From: Pegea sp. RAD2-039
Lineage: Eukaryota; Chordata; Thaliacea; Salpida; Salpidae
Assembly (NCBI GenBank): GCA_034620365.1
Contig: JAQGEQ010000380.1
Span: 4,154,001 to 4,218,000 of the forward strand
Direction of reading: 5' to 3'
DNA: 64,000 nucleotides
The notes below the pieces were generated by a model. That model did not search any database, was not told the DNA's origin, and saw only the letters and a list, made by a program, of their open reading frames with translations. Shown here piece by piece: positions 10,425-24,409 of this stretch. Position numbers and translations under genes: made by a program. Position 1 is the first letter of the stretch. Every line of letters begins with the position of its first letter.

Positions 10425-11210
10425 ATGGACAGTCTCGATGATTTTTATCTGGGTTTTAATTTTGAAGAATATGAAGACAAACACATCTTGAATCGAGATG
10501 TAGTAGAAAGACCTCTTTCTGCTCCTCCGATTGAAATCGTTGGAGGATTTCGGTGGGTCAACCTTTTGAGAAAATCGAAATCTGAAAAGGATTTGGTTTG
10601 TGGTCGATATCTTTCATTTCAACTCAACGACGACTTTTGTCTTCCGTGGCTTCGATATCGAGAAAAACCGAAAAAGGACCCTCATCTTGCTCGACTAAGG
10701 GATAATTCGTTTCCTAATGAAAAAGAGCAAGATATTATTTATTTTTGGATGCAAAGTAACCAAAAAAGAAGATGGTTTTTTAAGAATAAAATTTTATGTG
10801 TTGATATACTTCCACCAATTTTTGAGGTTAATGAAACCATGTGTGAATGTGATGATGATGAAGTACCTCTTATACCGAGTATACTCGTTGGCGGTGGTGA
10901 TGGCGATCAGATCGATGATGAATCTGTTGGAATCGAAAAAGTGATTGAAGAAAGCAAAAAACTGTTTGAAAAGAAATTTGAAGAACACGATTCTAATCCT
11001 TCTGATGCTTATATGCAGATCGAACCACAACGAAAGTTGAGTCTGAGAAGCTTATATAAACGTTTTAAAAATAGAAACCGTGTTGCTCCAATGGAGTTAA
11101 TTCCTCAGCAACTTTTGGTTTCAACTTCAGCTAAAAGAGAAAAAACAAGTTTATTCAAACGAATCAGGAACCTTTTTTCATGCAAAAGAGCTTCTTCGGT
11201 TCTAAAGTGA
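10425..11210 (+). CDS. Intronless gene, 261-residue protein of unknown function
   Basis: A single open frame from the first ATG gives 261 residues with balanced codon and amino-acid use, far longer than chance in this AT-rich DNA. I do not recognise the family. No signal peptide or membrane segment is seen. The N-terminus is acidic and aromatic (MDSLDDFYLGFNFEEYED). The middle has tryptophan-rich basic segments (FRWVNLLRKSKS, FWMQSNQKRRWFFK). Next comes an acidic run (CECDDDE) and a glycine/aspartate patch, then a charged helical stretch around KKLFEKKFEEHD. The C-terminal part repeats a basic amphipathic motif: SLYKRFKNRN, then SLFKRIRNLF. It ends SCKRASSVLK. Serine next to basic residues suggests phosphorylation sites. 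A CRE-bearing promoter lies upstream and an AATAAA follows about 117 bases after the stop. It could be a fast-evolving, lineage-restricted nuclear or adaptor protein; that is a guess. Confidence 0.8.
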   Translation: MDSLDDFYLGFNFEEYEDKHILNRDVVERPLSAPPIEIVGGFRWVNLLRKSKSEKDLVCGRYLSFQLNDDFCLPWLRYREKPKKDPHLARLRDNSFPNEKEQDIIYFWMQSNQKRRWFFKNKILCVDILPPIFEVNETMCECDDDEVPLIPSILVGGGDGDQIDDESVGIEKVIEESKKLFEKKFEEHDSNPSDAYMQIEPQRKLSLRSLYKRFKNRNRVAPMELIPQQLLVSTSAKREKTSLFKRIRNLFSCKRASSVLK

Positions 11211-11327
11211 ACTTGTTATCGCACTAGAATCTTGATGTGATTAATTTATTTACTTTTGATCTCAGTATGAAGATCCCAGATGTGAGAGATCTAATTTTTA
11301 TTTCATTCCTTTTCGTAACTGAGTTGT

Positions 11328-11333
11328 AATAAA
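11328..11333 (+). terminator. AATAAA poly(A) signal of the 261-residue gene
   Basis: Canonical AATAAA about 117 bases downstream of the stop at 11210, the first one in the 3' flank, consistent with a short 3' UTR. Confidence 0.6.
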
Positions 11334-13679
11334 ACATTTTTAAAGAAAATCATTTTTGCGTGATATCACCAAATAATAAGTACGTTTATAGTAAAAGTAT
11401 TTGATTTATAATATGTACAAGTAATGACATTGTATTTGTTTGAAAACCTTTAAAAACATTAAAATTTAGTTCCAACTTGCTTTGATTTTTAATGAATGAT
11501 GCTTTTGTTAATATAATCTAATTAATAACAGTTTAATATGACAACTGCATTTACATATTTCTAAAAAATTGTCCAAAGCAAATATTAATATAAGAAAGTT
11601 TTAATGTAGTGTTTTCAGAAATCTTTAGATTAGTCAAAAAATTGTTGCAATTGTACAACTCTTGAAAAAGAGTAGTTAACTAATAAATGGTTAAGTTTTA
11701 ATTTGAAAATTTTTCAGTTAAAAAAGATAAATATTATAGATCTTAAAAATTTACTGTTAAAACTAAAAGGAAGTTACCTGATTTAAAACTGAAAGAATTT
11801 ATTTACTTATAAAATTTAAATTACAAATTCTGAAAATATACTTTTAGAAAATTTAAAGACGACTTGAAAACTAGGAGTGAATCTACAGCAATCTTGATCT
11901 CCAGGCAAAGGATTTGTTTGTATATAAAAAAAATCTTAGTTTGTTTTGTTAATCTTTTTTAGCGTTTTTCATAAATCACAGTGCCAAATTGGTGTTCTTA
12001 TTCGAAATCTGTTCTTAAAGACATGATGATTAGTAAGCCCCAAAAAATTCTTAAAAATTAATAACCTAATATGACCTAATCAATAATAAAGAATGTAAAA
12101 GTGCTTTCAATGATGTCATTTGTATCTTTGATAACTATATGGGAAGTTCAGTTATATCAAATCTTGAACCAAACTCTATCTTACTTTTGTAGAAACTTTT
12201 TATTTTCTGTTGGAAATATCATAAACGAAAAACTTGTTATTGAACAAGTTAATAACAAGAGTTAATTCGAAGCGAAATCTCTTACAAAAGATAAAATACT
12301 AAAAGAGTCATCGACATTTTATCCTTTAGGTGATGTTAGCAGAAATAGTCTAATTTATTTTGATTGTAAACAATTTCATCATTATAATGTGATTAAAACT
12401 AATTTTCAGTTTACTCATTTTGTAAAAGATTACAAATGCTTCTTCTGTTATGATTTGATTTTCGCTTTAGATAATTTAAGGTAAGTTGAAATGTTTTGAA
12501 CAAATTTGAGCTGCACAATTTTCGAGGATGCAAGTCAATTTTTGGTTTGACGTTTTTATATACTTTTTTGTTTTTAAATATTTTCTGGGGATAATTCTGA
12601 TGTGAAAATAATAAGTTTCTTCAAACTCTTTAATTGGCTTTGTTTGATTCCAAATTGACTTCTAGATACCTTAAGAAGAGTGCTTTTTCAGAAATCTTAT
12701 TCTCTTTACACTACACCTTTTTAATGAGTTTTCTAAAAGTTTTTGAAAGTTGGATCTTTTAATATGAGAGAAGATGTAATTATTAAAGAAAATGTAAGCA
12801 GCTTCACAACAGTACATCTGCAGAAGAGTGAATTAAAAAGTTTTGAAGCATTTTAAAAAGTTGAAATAACATTATTCAATTTGTGTTGAGGATGCCACTA
12901 TCTAAGATTCATAGAAAAATCTGTAAAACAAACCCTTCCATCTTCCAGCCTGTGTTTCATATCATACAATAACTTCTTGGTTTAACTTGCAGATACTAGA
13001 TCTTGTTACACTTTAAAACTATTTTAGATTAAAATACTCTTTTACTTTTCACTTTTAAGGATTTTTTATGCTTCCAGATAGCAGATGTAACTTTTATGAT
13101 TATTGAATCCCATGAAAAGTACACTTTCAAATTATTTAGATAATATATCAAGAGTAAAAATATTTTGTAACAAGCATAACAACTTTTCTTTAATACTTTG
13201 TGATAACTTTTTGTAATTTACAAAAGCATCAATCATTTTAAAGAAGATTTGGGCAGAAATAGGTCTTAAAAGTTACAAATTTCTTTACGTTGTTTTATTT
13301 TTTATCCATTTATAAGCATAAAATCATAAAGTAATCTTTTTAAACCTACTTTGAAATTAGCAATTATATTTATTTTATACAAGAGATAATTTATAGCAGT
13401 TTCTTATTTGATGTAGTTTTCTTTCTTACTTTTTTGGTCAAGTAAATAATCTTAAAAAATAGATTAAAATTTGTATTGTTGTTAATCTAAAAAATAATCT
13501 TTTAGATATAGTTATGATTTTTTATCTTAAAGCAACAGACTTTGGTAGAAAGCGAAAACTTTTGTAATTCAATCAAAAAAATTATTTTGAAAAATTTTAT
13601 TATCAAGTCTCTGTGTTGCTTTTTATTTACTTAAAAGTTAATGTTTAAGGTTGAAGAAGCGGACACAAAAGTTTCTCTG

Positions 13680-13830
13680 TTTCCATTTTCGCAGTAAGCA
13701 TCAAATTTACATTTCATTGTCATGACGAGAACGTTTTCCAGATGGTAATGATGACGTAATCATACCGTGTGTATACATTGAAAGAAGCAGCACTTATATG
13801 CAAGCGGTCAAAAGCTTTTGCAAACAATTG
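13680..13830. promoter_or_regulatory. Possible regulatory island with a CRE/ATF-like site
   Basis: Locally GC-richer, with TGACGTAA at 13752-13759, the same octamer as in the promoter at 10272, and a weak TATA-like CTTATATG about 40 bases downstream. No long open frame with coding character follows (the frame at 13916-14173 does not begin with ATG). It could be an enhancer or the promoter of an unrecognised transcript. Confidence 0.25.
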
Positions 13831-15664
13831 TCTAGTTTCTTATGAACATGGATCCAAAATAATACAAACAGTTTGTTGAATAGAAATGGTAATGAAATTA
13901 CCAGACTAATGCCTTGTGCTGGCCAAAAAAAAAACAGAAATCTCTTTGTGTCCGCACAAGTCTTGTGTCAATCACAAAGTGGTTACAGTCAGCAGCCCTC
14001 TGTTCTTTTGTAACAGTTGTTGCTTACATATGGTCTTTGCCTATTTGAGCGTCTGCTATTCTAGTTCACTTCTGGCTTTTGACATCATTGGCCTGTGTAT
14101 GCGTGCCACCGTCATGCTATTTCTTCTATGTAACAAAGGTAAAGTTATCATATGTGTTGAAACAACTCTTTGAAATTGGAAGTAGTGAATAAAAGCAGAA
14201 AACACGGTTAAGTGAACGGCTTTGCTGATCAGTAGTGTAAAGATCTTTAAAATAATGTTATTAACCCGTTTTAGGAAAAGGCAAAACGTTTTTAAGCTAA
14301 TGGCTAGCTTCTGGCGTATCAAAATACTTTTTTATGCAACGTATGCTGCTAACTACTACCTAAAAGATGAACATCTGGAAAGATTCTAGAATTTTACACT
14401 TCTTATTGCTTCTAATTCTTTAATGAAGTTTAAATTTCATACTTTGAATGTTTATCTTATTTGTAATCAACTGAAAAGTAAACAAACTCTCTTTGTTGCT
14501 TTGTTTTATGTTTATCTACAAAATGAATTAACTGTAAGTTTGTCAATACATATGTGGCATGAATAATATTTGTTTTGGATAAGAACATTAAAAGAGACAT
14601 ATTGGTGTATAAAGAATTAGATCACAATGTAAAGGTTCAAAATTAGGGTTTCCACAAAATAAATTTTCTGTGAAGTTTTTTTAAATGACAGTTGGAGTTA
14701 AAGCATATGGAAATGTTTAGTTCTTACACAAATTTTTCAAATAATCATGATAATTCATTTTCATAGCATACGAAACTAAAAAACATATTTTGGTGAATCA
14801 GTATTAAATGAACCAAAAACTTATTTTGTTCATTAATAACAGTTTGAAGCTTTTAATTTCTGAATAAACTTAAAAAACGATAGTGTAATTAAACTATGAA
14901 TATAAATTTTAAATTAAAACAAGCAATACCTAAAGCACGAAATATCAAGCAGTTTTGACTAATGAAACACATTTAACACCTAAAAATATCTTGCATCTCT
15001 AAGGTCCAGTTATTTTAATTTGGTTTAGTTAGTCTCAGTAAAAATTCAGTTATCCATACATACTTAAAATTACTTTATACTCGATAAAAATATACATCTG
15101 TAGAAATAGTCTATATCAGTTGATTGAAACTATTAAACACTAAATCTAGTTAGAAGTTAGAATTAAAACGATATCATTAAGAAGACCGTTTAGCTTAAAG
15201 AAATTTTAAAACATTACTTAAAGACAAAAGAAATAAAAGTAATGAGGATTTATTGTGAAAAATGAGCTTTTTTGAGTATCTTCCTATGTTTACAAGAATA
15301 ATATAAATTTCAAGACAAATATAGGTTTTAGATACTTTTTAAATACAAAAAACTTAGTTAAATAAGCCAACATAGCTAAAACTTGAAATTCAAGTTTTGT
15401 TATTATTAGATAATTAGCTGAAAGTAAACTTAATAGAAGTTTTAAGAAATACAATAAATTGATTTGTCCATTTAAAATTAAATCTCTTATTTCTAAAGTT
15501 ATAAATAAAATTGAGATACTCGAACAGTATGAATTTAAATAAATGTGAATCACGGATCGATTAATCTTCAAGTTTTGATCAATGCGAGCACAAAAATGAT
15601 CACTATATGATTGTGTACAAAAGTACAGAAGACAGACGATCATGTGATGTAGGCTCGCTTATAG

Positions 15665-15696
15665 TGTTTGATGATGATTACAAATCATCATAAACC
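15665..15696. repeat. Short near-perfect palindrome (ATGATGATT-ACA-AATCATCAT)
   Basis: Nine-base perfect arms at 15671-15679 and 15683-15691 around a three-base centre. Four more paired bases (GTTT/AAAC) lie beyond a single bulge. It lies in a non-coding, slightly GC-richer patch. It could be a dimeric protein-binding site or a small RNA stem; function unknown. Confidence 0.5.
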
Positions 15697-18600
15697 AAAT
15701 GTTACGTACGACTCATCCCAAAGATAAGAAGCCTACAACGAAAAAAAAGTCTGCAGTAAGGCCTTTCACCTCTTTGAAAGGGTATTCTAATGTATATATT
15801 AATAACAAACTTAGTTGAAAATCTGCAAAACAAGCAATAACATTAGAAGAATCTTGTTGAAGATAGTGAAGTTACTGTTTTAAACTTTCACTACACTGTA
15901 TCAAATCATAACATTTAAAGACGTGCGCTTTGATTTTAAATCGTCGATAAATATTCTTACTTCAACAGTTTTTTCCTTACCCTAAAGATAGCTGATATGG
16001 TGATCTGACTTCTTACAAATCACCTTACAGGGGTATTTTTTGTTCAACTATTTTGTAAGTTCATAAAAGAACATGCTTTACTTGAAATTTGCATATTGTT
16101 AGGTACAAGCAACCTTAGTAGTAACTTGGAATAAAACATTGACTTAAAAGCAAGTTAGAAAATACTTTGTTGGTTGTTCATAACAAAAATATATACAAGA
16201 ACTTGCATAGAAAAAATTGATTACTTTGTATGAAATAATTTAAACTATCAAGAACTAAATAAGTTAATCTATCAATGTACCTTTCTTTATAACAATTCTA
16301 ACAACATTTAAATTTTTATAATTTATTTCAGGACTTGCTGAGATATTCACTAAACTTTTAATCATAATTCTCTATATAAAAATACTTTATTGAATGATGC
16401 AATAAAACCCAACTTGACAAAAAATTATTTTCTCCAATAAAAGAATTGTTCAAGTAGAAGCATAGATAAAAACTTCTTTTTGTTATTTGGCTTTTTTGTT
16501 GATTTAACTTGATTTTGACAGTTTAGCTGAAAGCATGCCAAAGTCTTTATCTTCCACAAATATGGTACACATTTTTTTCGTTATATGTAGCAGAAGTATT
16601 ATAGGTTCTTAGCTTTTTTAAAGTTCTTTTGTATAACATTTTAGAATTTATGTAGACTTTAAAAATAGCACTTTATTTTTAATTTCATAAATGAAATATG
16701 AGTTTTAAATCGACTACAAGCAAAGCTCATAAAATTAAAATGATAAAATTATCAATCTACACAAGTACTACTTCAAAAATAATTAATTAACTTTCATTAA
16801 TAAACTTTATAAGACTAAAATCTAAAAGTTTTCTAAAAAGTGTTTGTTGAAATTTTGTGACAAGTAATGAAATATTTTTGAATTCGTTTAAGCTCATATG
16901 TCTAGCTGGAGAATTTGAGTTACGCTAATTTTATATTTACTTGATCATGTGAAAATACTGTAAAATGTAAAGGTCAATATGAAAATATGCCACACAAAAG
17001 ACAAAAATGTAGTTTTCATCTCCATATAAATAGTTATCAAAAGACTCATAAGACACAAGAATATTATCTCTAGAGAAAAAGGCAACTTTAAAGAAGCATT
17101 TTTAGATTGTAACTTAGTGCTATAACTGGTTGTGAGTTTGAATATCATTCTAACATGCAAATAATATTTGCTCGAGGTTGTAGTGTGGGAAAAACATTTG
17201 AAATATGCCAGGGAAATAATTCTGCAAGTTCTACTAATACAAACAAATTGTATGGTTTCACTTAATTGCTTTGAAATGAATAGCTGCATCTGTTGTAAGT
17301 ATCTCTTACAACACAGATTTTTGACATATTTTATGTGGCAAGGAAGAGGTTAACTTCTAAACAAGTCAAAACAACTCACTTTGAAACATTGATAGCTAAT
17401 GGCACATGGATTAAGAAAGTGAATACAAATAGCATAATTTAGTCTCCACCATGACCTTTGAAAATTTGTTTGAATTAGCATCGTAATACTTTTGTAAAAG
17501 GCCCAAGTTCTCCATATGTCATTCGAATGATGATATTTATATTTTTGATAAACTTTACAATTTTCAGCAAATGGAAAACTGTTTTATCCTCATTAATTTC
17601 ATTTAATGTTTTCTATGTTTACAACAGTTTTGCTTTTGCATCTATTACGAAAAGGAATGAAAGCCTAATATGAACATATGCTCTTGATCAGGCGGTCAGC
17701 ATATGTGAATTGTATCAGACGAATAACTACATTCTATACCATCATGTCTACCCACAGTATGACAGGTTTTCTATTTGAAAGAATGCATTGAATGACCTTT
17801 TTATATCAGCTTTAAAGTCTGAAAATCATTTCATCATCGCCATTAACTACACATCGACGTTGAAGTCCTTTTTATTTGAACTCCGTAACTCTGTAACTAT
17901 GACAGCAACGAATATACTTTTACTAGAACAAGTAATTACTATTTCAAAATTTTTCAAAGTTTTTTTTTGGCTTCAAGGCCTTAATAAAAATGTTAATATA
18001 ATGGAACCTAGCTTCAAATGTTTAAACAAAAAAAGAAATAAAAATAGATAATAATCTTATTGGTTGAACATTTTAACAAATAAATAAAAACCATTTTCAA
18101 TGAAAACAAGAAACACAAATTTTACTTCGACTTTTATTAGTGGAATTAGTAAATGTTCTTGAAACTTACAGAAAAAGTGCTTACACTAGTGTAAAGAAGT
18201 TAATCTAAACTATAATTATAATAAAACTAAAATATGTTTTTAATCCAATAAAATCGATTACGAGTTTTAAAAAGTTATTTAACTTATCTAAAATATTAAA
18301 AGTTCAAATATAATTTGAAGCTAAAAATTGTTTTATATTAAAAATTGATTTATTGGTTGAAACTTATCAAAATAGTTAAATGTAAATGTTAAATCAAGCA
18401 TTTTGAAAAGGAGAGTTTGTGATTTTTTGATATTCTTGTCGAAACAATTTATTGCTGAGTTCAGTGACAATAAAAAGTTTAAATTATGCCGACTTTACAA
18501 TATTGTTTCAACAAAAAGACTAACAAATGTAAAAAACTTTTGATAAATTTGCATTTATATAGAAATTAATATACTAAAAATCACCACAATAAACTCAGAA

Positions 18601-21224
18601 ATTTATATTAACAACTAACTACCTACAAATTATGATTAAAAAGTTTTCAAAAATTTTGTAAAAGTTTTCACCAAAGTTGTAATATTTCTAGAATTTAATG
18701 CGCTGAAGTTATTCTTAATTTGTTTAAATATTAATTTAGTTGAGTTTGAAAGTAAAAGTTAGCAAGATATTTTTATTTATACAATACTACATAAAGGCAA
18801 CTATCAATTTATCTGTCAGAAAGTTTATATCAAAAGATTTATCATTGATCTAGAAAAGAATATTTTTAACAAATATAGAAATAATTTAGAATTTTTGAAG
18901 ATTTTTTGATAAAAAACAATCTTTACAAGGCTTACAAGTAAATATCTAACTTAAATCTTTTTAAATAGTTATTCAAATTGGAAAATTTTGCGATTTTTAT
19001 TATAAATTCTGATTTCTTTAACGTTTAACCAGTCTGTCATGCTTTTTCTCAATCTGTTTTAAAATAAAATTCCTGATTAAGTGTATTTTTATATTTATGG
19101 TAAGTTACCTATATATATCGGAGTTACATCTGTACAACTACGTACATTTCAACTTTAATGTGATCCATGTTTAGTGAATTTTAGTGTTTTCAAGCTAATT
19201 TTTTTGTTGCATCGGTTAAAAAAGATTAAAAATCATTGCTTGCTTAAATCGATGTAACAAACAAAGTGCTAAAGTAGTTATTAACAGAAAAACATTTCAA
19301 TCTTGCCAAAATTATTTCACCCTTTCAAATGTAGGTTTACTAAATGAAAAAAAAACTTGAATTTATTTGTGTTTCAAATTAGATTTTCGAAAATTTTAAT
19401 CTACACAGTGTTTCCAAAAACCATATTTTTAAAAATTTCAGGATTTTATTATATTTATGATTTATATCAAATTTACATTATATTTAAATTTTTAATTTAA
19501 AATGAGCATCAACTAAAAATTAAAACATTTAAACTTTTAATAATTTTATAAAACTTTTTATTCAATTATTATCGGTGATAAAAACTAAATATTGATATAA
19601 TAATGCTGCAGTTCAGGAAAAAAAAACAAATTTCAGAATTTCGTGTGTTACAAGAAGATAAATAAAGAGCTTACTAATAGTAAAGTAGATTGGATAAAGA
19701 TCAGTCAAAGATTGTATAAGAAGGAAAACTAGATTTGATCCTCTTCAGCAAAAAGTCATTTCAAAGACATCAGAGGTCAAAAGAACCTTTTAAAGACCTA
19801 AAAAATAAGTGCTGATCATTGGTAAGAAATAATAGTCTTCTTAAAATGACATGTTTATAATAAATAGTAAAAAGGTTTTTAAAAAATCATAATTCCTTTT
19901 TAAAAGGACCTTTCTATGGTCAAGATATGAAATAATTCGTCCTTAAAAACACCAACTGAAAAAAAACGTTTTGGTGAAAAGTGACAATAATTTTAGTGAG
20001 AAAACATTTTCGAATGAAATCCAATCAAAGAAGAATCTAAAATGCTTTAAATGGCATAAGATGAGCATAAGTTGATAATTTAAATAATATTAGGTTGTTT
20101 GTATAACTAAACCTAAAATTGTAAAACTAATGTTACTTTGGTTTTTATTTTTTACTTACTATTGTTGGAATAAAGAAATAAATTTCATCTTTGAATACTT
20201 GACAATCAAAACATATTTTACGACAAAATGAAGTTTGTTTAACATCTGTTAGTCACTTATTGAAAAACAACATAGAACGACCTCTTTGCACTTCTCACAA
20301 ACCAAACCCTGAATAACAACTCAAATCCAATATTATAAAGTTTATAAAACCTCTTAAATACTTGCTTATTGATAAAAATGACATTTACATAGCGACTGGA
20401 TTGAAAAAAATAAATTATGCAACAGTTAGTAGATGTAAGCAAACTTTCCAAAAAGTTGAAAGTTTATCAACTAGTATGTTAATTAGATTACCAAAAAAAT
20501 CGCAGCCAGTTTAAAATAATTTATTGAAATATGTAAAACAAAAGTAAAACTAGATTTGTTTTAAATTTTACTGAATCGAAAAATCCCATATAAAATTATA
20601 TAAAACTTTTTCTAGGGTAATTAATTGATTTATACTCTGTTTGGCTTTAAAACTTTTTGCTAATTTTTTTAAATAAGTGTTCTGGCAATTATTCAGAAAG
20701 GTAAATTAAGTACAAAAGTATATAAACAAATTTCAGTAAAATAATGAAACTTATTTAAAGTTTTTAAACGATTAATATAATTAACTTCTTTTCAACAAAA
20801 ACTGTTTTATTTATTAAAATAGAAGTGCAAAAATAAGTTGAACAGCTTTAAAAAAAAGTAAAATAATTTTTTGTAATGTTATTTACTGGCAACTCAAATA
20901 AGATTAAACAATTTTGAAATACTTGTTTTTGCAGTTTTTATAATGGAATTAGATAAAGGTATTTTTTTAATTTTTATGAAATTATGGGTTGAAATAAATT
21001 TTGACAATTTGCTTTGTCGGCACCTAAACGAAAAAACTAAACTATTTACTGCAAGTAAAACCTACAAAAATGCCTGTAAATATGAAATAAGAAAAAAGAA
21101 AATCAAAACAAAAATTCAAAAGAAACTATTTGAATTTTTTTCTTTTCAAACTTATCTACTGCAGTAACACAGCAGGATTTCATTTAATAAATTATTAATT
21201 GGTTGGGATTTCTGATTGATATTT

Positions 21225-21360
21225 CGCCATTTATATTCCTTCAGCATCAACTCGGAACGAGCGACTAAACGCACACACACTATGTCAGTTTGCACGCTCG
21301 TGCATGTGCAATGCACACACCTACAAATGTGGCAAGCACATTGTATTATCATTTTTATAA
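21225..21360. promoter_or_regulatory. GC-richer island with GT/AC-rich nested inverted repeats
   Basis: A sharp compositional island in AT-rich DNA, containing ACACACAC tracts and overlapping inverted pieces such as GCACGCTCGTGC and TGTGCAATGCACA. Both strands have short open frames (about 66-81 residues) but no recognisable protein. Candidate regulatory element; no specific factor assigned. Confidence 0.25.
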
Positions 21361-21595
21361 GTAACGAAAACTTTTGCTGTTTTCTGTTAGAAAATAGTTT
21401 TATAACATTGTCAAGTTCCGACTTTATTTTATTAATGCTAGCGGCACAAAATGATTTTTAAACCACAAACTTTTATATAAAGTTATTAAAAAAACTTTTA
21501 TTTTTTAAATATCTTTTTTTGCTGCTCTGATTTAAATATATATTTAAAAAAAATTTTATCTCGAGAAACCAAATTTTCTTATATATAAAATATTT

Positions 21596-21611
21596 TATAT
21601 ATATATATATT
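21596..21611. repeat. Short (TA)n tract
   Basis: A run of alternating T and A about 16 bases long inside a larger T/A-only region; a simple low-complexity repeat. Confidence 0.7.
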
Positions 21612-24409
21612 TGTAAAATTTTAGTATTCAAAAAACTAGCTAGATGTTTGAACTCAAAATAAGATCTAATTATTAAGAATTTAAACTGCCGTTAATATAA
21701 AATTACATTAAAAAATTAAAATGAAGTATATTAATATGTAAGTATGAAATAATTTCAGGCAAATAAAAGTTTTTATTGTCATTTTTGACAAAATAAAAAG
21801 TTTAATACAAAATATCTGGCTTTAAAATATTGTAAAAAAACATACAAAGTTTTTTGAGTTTTATTGATCACTTGTTTTAAAGTAAAAATAAAGTACACAG
21901 TTTACATAGAACAAGAAATTTGTAGAACAATTTTTGTTCTTCAAATGATTTTATCTTAATAAATCTTTACAAACTTTGCATAATCGAAATTAACAAAAAA
22001 TTAAATCAATAATCAAAAAAGTGTAAAAGCATAAAAGATTAATAGCAAAAAAATTAGATATAATTTCAAAAATGTTAATTTATCTTACAAAAGTTTTGTT
22101 TTCATGTACTTTGCCCAAATTACCTTTATATACACAAATAACAACTTTCATTTTGGAATTCAATTAATATTTAATACAATTTTGCTCTATTTTCTACATT
22201 TTAACAATTTTTAATCGACTGAAATTAGTCTGATAATTATTGTTTTAATTTGTTCGTTTTATTTTTATTTGTCATTTTTAATGAGCTTGAATTTTAAGCC
22301 TACATCACAGCTTTAAAAAAGAGTTGTTTGAAGAACCAAACATTTAAATCAATATGTTATTACAAACCTCTTAAATGAATATTCTACTAAAACATGATAA
22401 AGTATACCTACGTCATTTCAGTATTATCAGTATAATGATCATGTATACATATACAGACAAAGCTTTGATAAATTAATGGTTTTGATAATTTTGTCAGTAC
22501 TGTTGTCAGTCCCTTGGGACTTTGATTCTCTAAAATGTTTTCACCTTTCTAAATCAACATCCAATATTTTAGTTAATAACAAAAAGAAAACATTCTAACT
22601 GTTTTCGTAGCAACTCTTAATAAAATAAAATAATATGAGTATTTAGAATTATAAGCAGTAAGTGTGAGTTATTTATTATTTTAGTGAGCTATTATAAGTT
22701 TTTAAAATAACTTTATAATATCGCCGACTAATTGACATTCACATTCAAAACTTTCTTACTGTAACTTTTGTTTAGAATATTGAAGGTCTGATCGTTGAAA
22801 ATGTAGTTGAATGGACAAAAGATCAAACTCTAATTATCAATATAAATCATATGCTTATATTGGCATATAATTCAATTGTGTCTGAGATCTGTTAAAAGAA
22901 GAAATTTAATACAACTACAAAAATTTTGTGTGATAGAAATCTTTCAGATGGTTAAATAGATACATCAATTACTCTGTTACATTTGATTTATTTCTCTATA
23001 AATTGATTGGTGACTATAGATTGATTAATCAAGTTTAAGACATTTTCTTAAAATGATGACCTCAATTTTACAGTTGGATTTTTATTCTTGTGACACATTT
23101 CAATCTTCTTAATATAAATTACTTGTAATACATGATTCATCAGCATATATCATGTTATTGAACAAAATTTCGATTATTTCATTGCTTTAATACATTACAT
23201 TGAAAACTTTTGTATTTCATTTAAATTTGTACTAATGAAATAATCTATTTTGTTCCCCACTAATACGTATCTTTAGTATAAAGACATTTTTCTTGTATCT
23301 CTCAATCAAATCTCTATAATGAAATGTGAAAGCTTCAGATTATTGGATGGGTATAAAGTAATGCCAAAACTAGGCTGTAAAGTTTCGATACATACCTCTT
23401 TGAAAAGTACGCGAATACTTCCATCATGAAAGTTACTTTGCTGTCCACCAGACAACATAGACCGGTCGTAAACACCTTATACTACTACTAAGTGTAACCT
23501 TGTTTGTGAAATTGGTGTATATGAGATATATTTTTCTTTAAATCATCGTTTGATTGTAATTCTTTAGATATTCAGATGCTTTATCGATCCAACTTAATTT
23601 TAAACTTGCTTTCTACACAGAGCTTGAAGCAACCTTAGCTACAACGTCAGTCTTTTGTACTTATCGAACAACTAAGCGAGAATATAAAGAGATTTAGTCG
23701 CATGCTTTTAATAAGTAATTATAGAAAAGGTAATTGAAAATGAAAACGATTTTTTAAATTAGCAGAAGCATGTTAAACTTACTATTTATTTAATGCGTTT
23801 TGTAAATCAATTGTAATATCTCATTTAAATTTAACTTGAAGTCTTTTAAAGTAAGTTGATAATTTCCTTTACTGTCTTTTAAATCTTATATGATGGATAG
23901 ATGAATGAAATTTTGAGAATTACGGAAGAATAAAATATTTCTTCAAAAGAATCTTCAAATGCTAAAGATGAAAGTTGTAAAAAATCCAAAAAAGATTTAA
24001 AAAGGTTTTTGTAACAAAACTTAAAACAAAACAACAAACCAATTATGAATATTTGAATCTATATCATTTTTCAAACTAATTATGTTTGTTACATTTTTGC
24101 TTATTTCAATTTTTTCATAAATCTATTTTGTTAAAACAAAACAAAGTTTAAATGACAAAAGTTATAGTTGTTCAGGAAAAATAACGGATAGAATCTTGAA
24201 TTATTATATAAAGTTGCTCTTAATGTATTACAGTTACGATTAAAGAAAATAAGTAGTTTTTCAAAGTTTATTTGAAATCATCAAGTTTTATATCAGCGCT
24301 AACTTTTGCTGATTGCAAATACGCTATCCTTCAAATTGATAATATATTCTCTAAATTTTTTTTGTTGGAACTGTTTGCTTCTACTTAAATTATAGAAACA
24401 AGTCTTGGA

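Noticed and set aside
13916-14173. Cys-rich frame of 85 residues downstream of a CRE-like site
   Set aside because: It begins with CTG rather than ATG, has no family resemblance, and no acceptor/donor pair making it an exon was evident.
15290-15643. Minus-strand frame of 117 residues starting with ATG
   Set aside because: Leucine/isoleucine-rich with no recognisable motif. At this AT content a frame of such length on 64 kb of both strands is within chance.
16945-17289. Minus-strand frame of 114 residues
   Set aside because: Low-complexity hydrophobic composition, no family resemblance and no promoter or poly(A) context.
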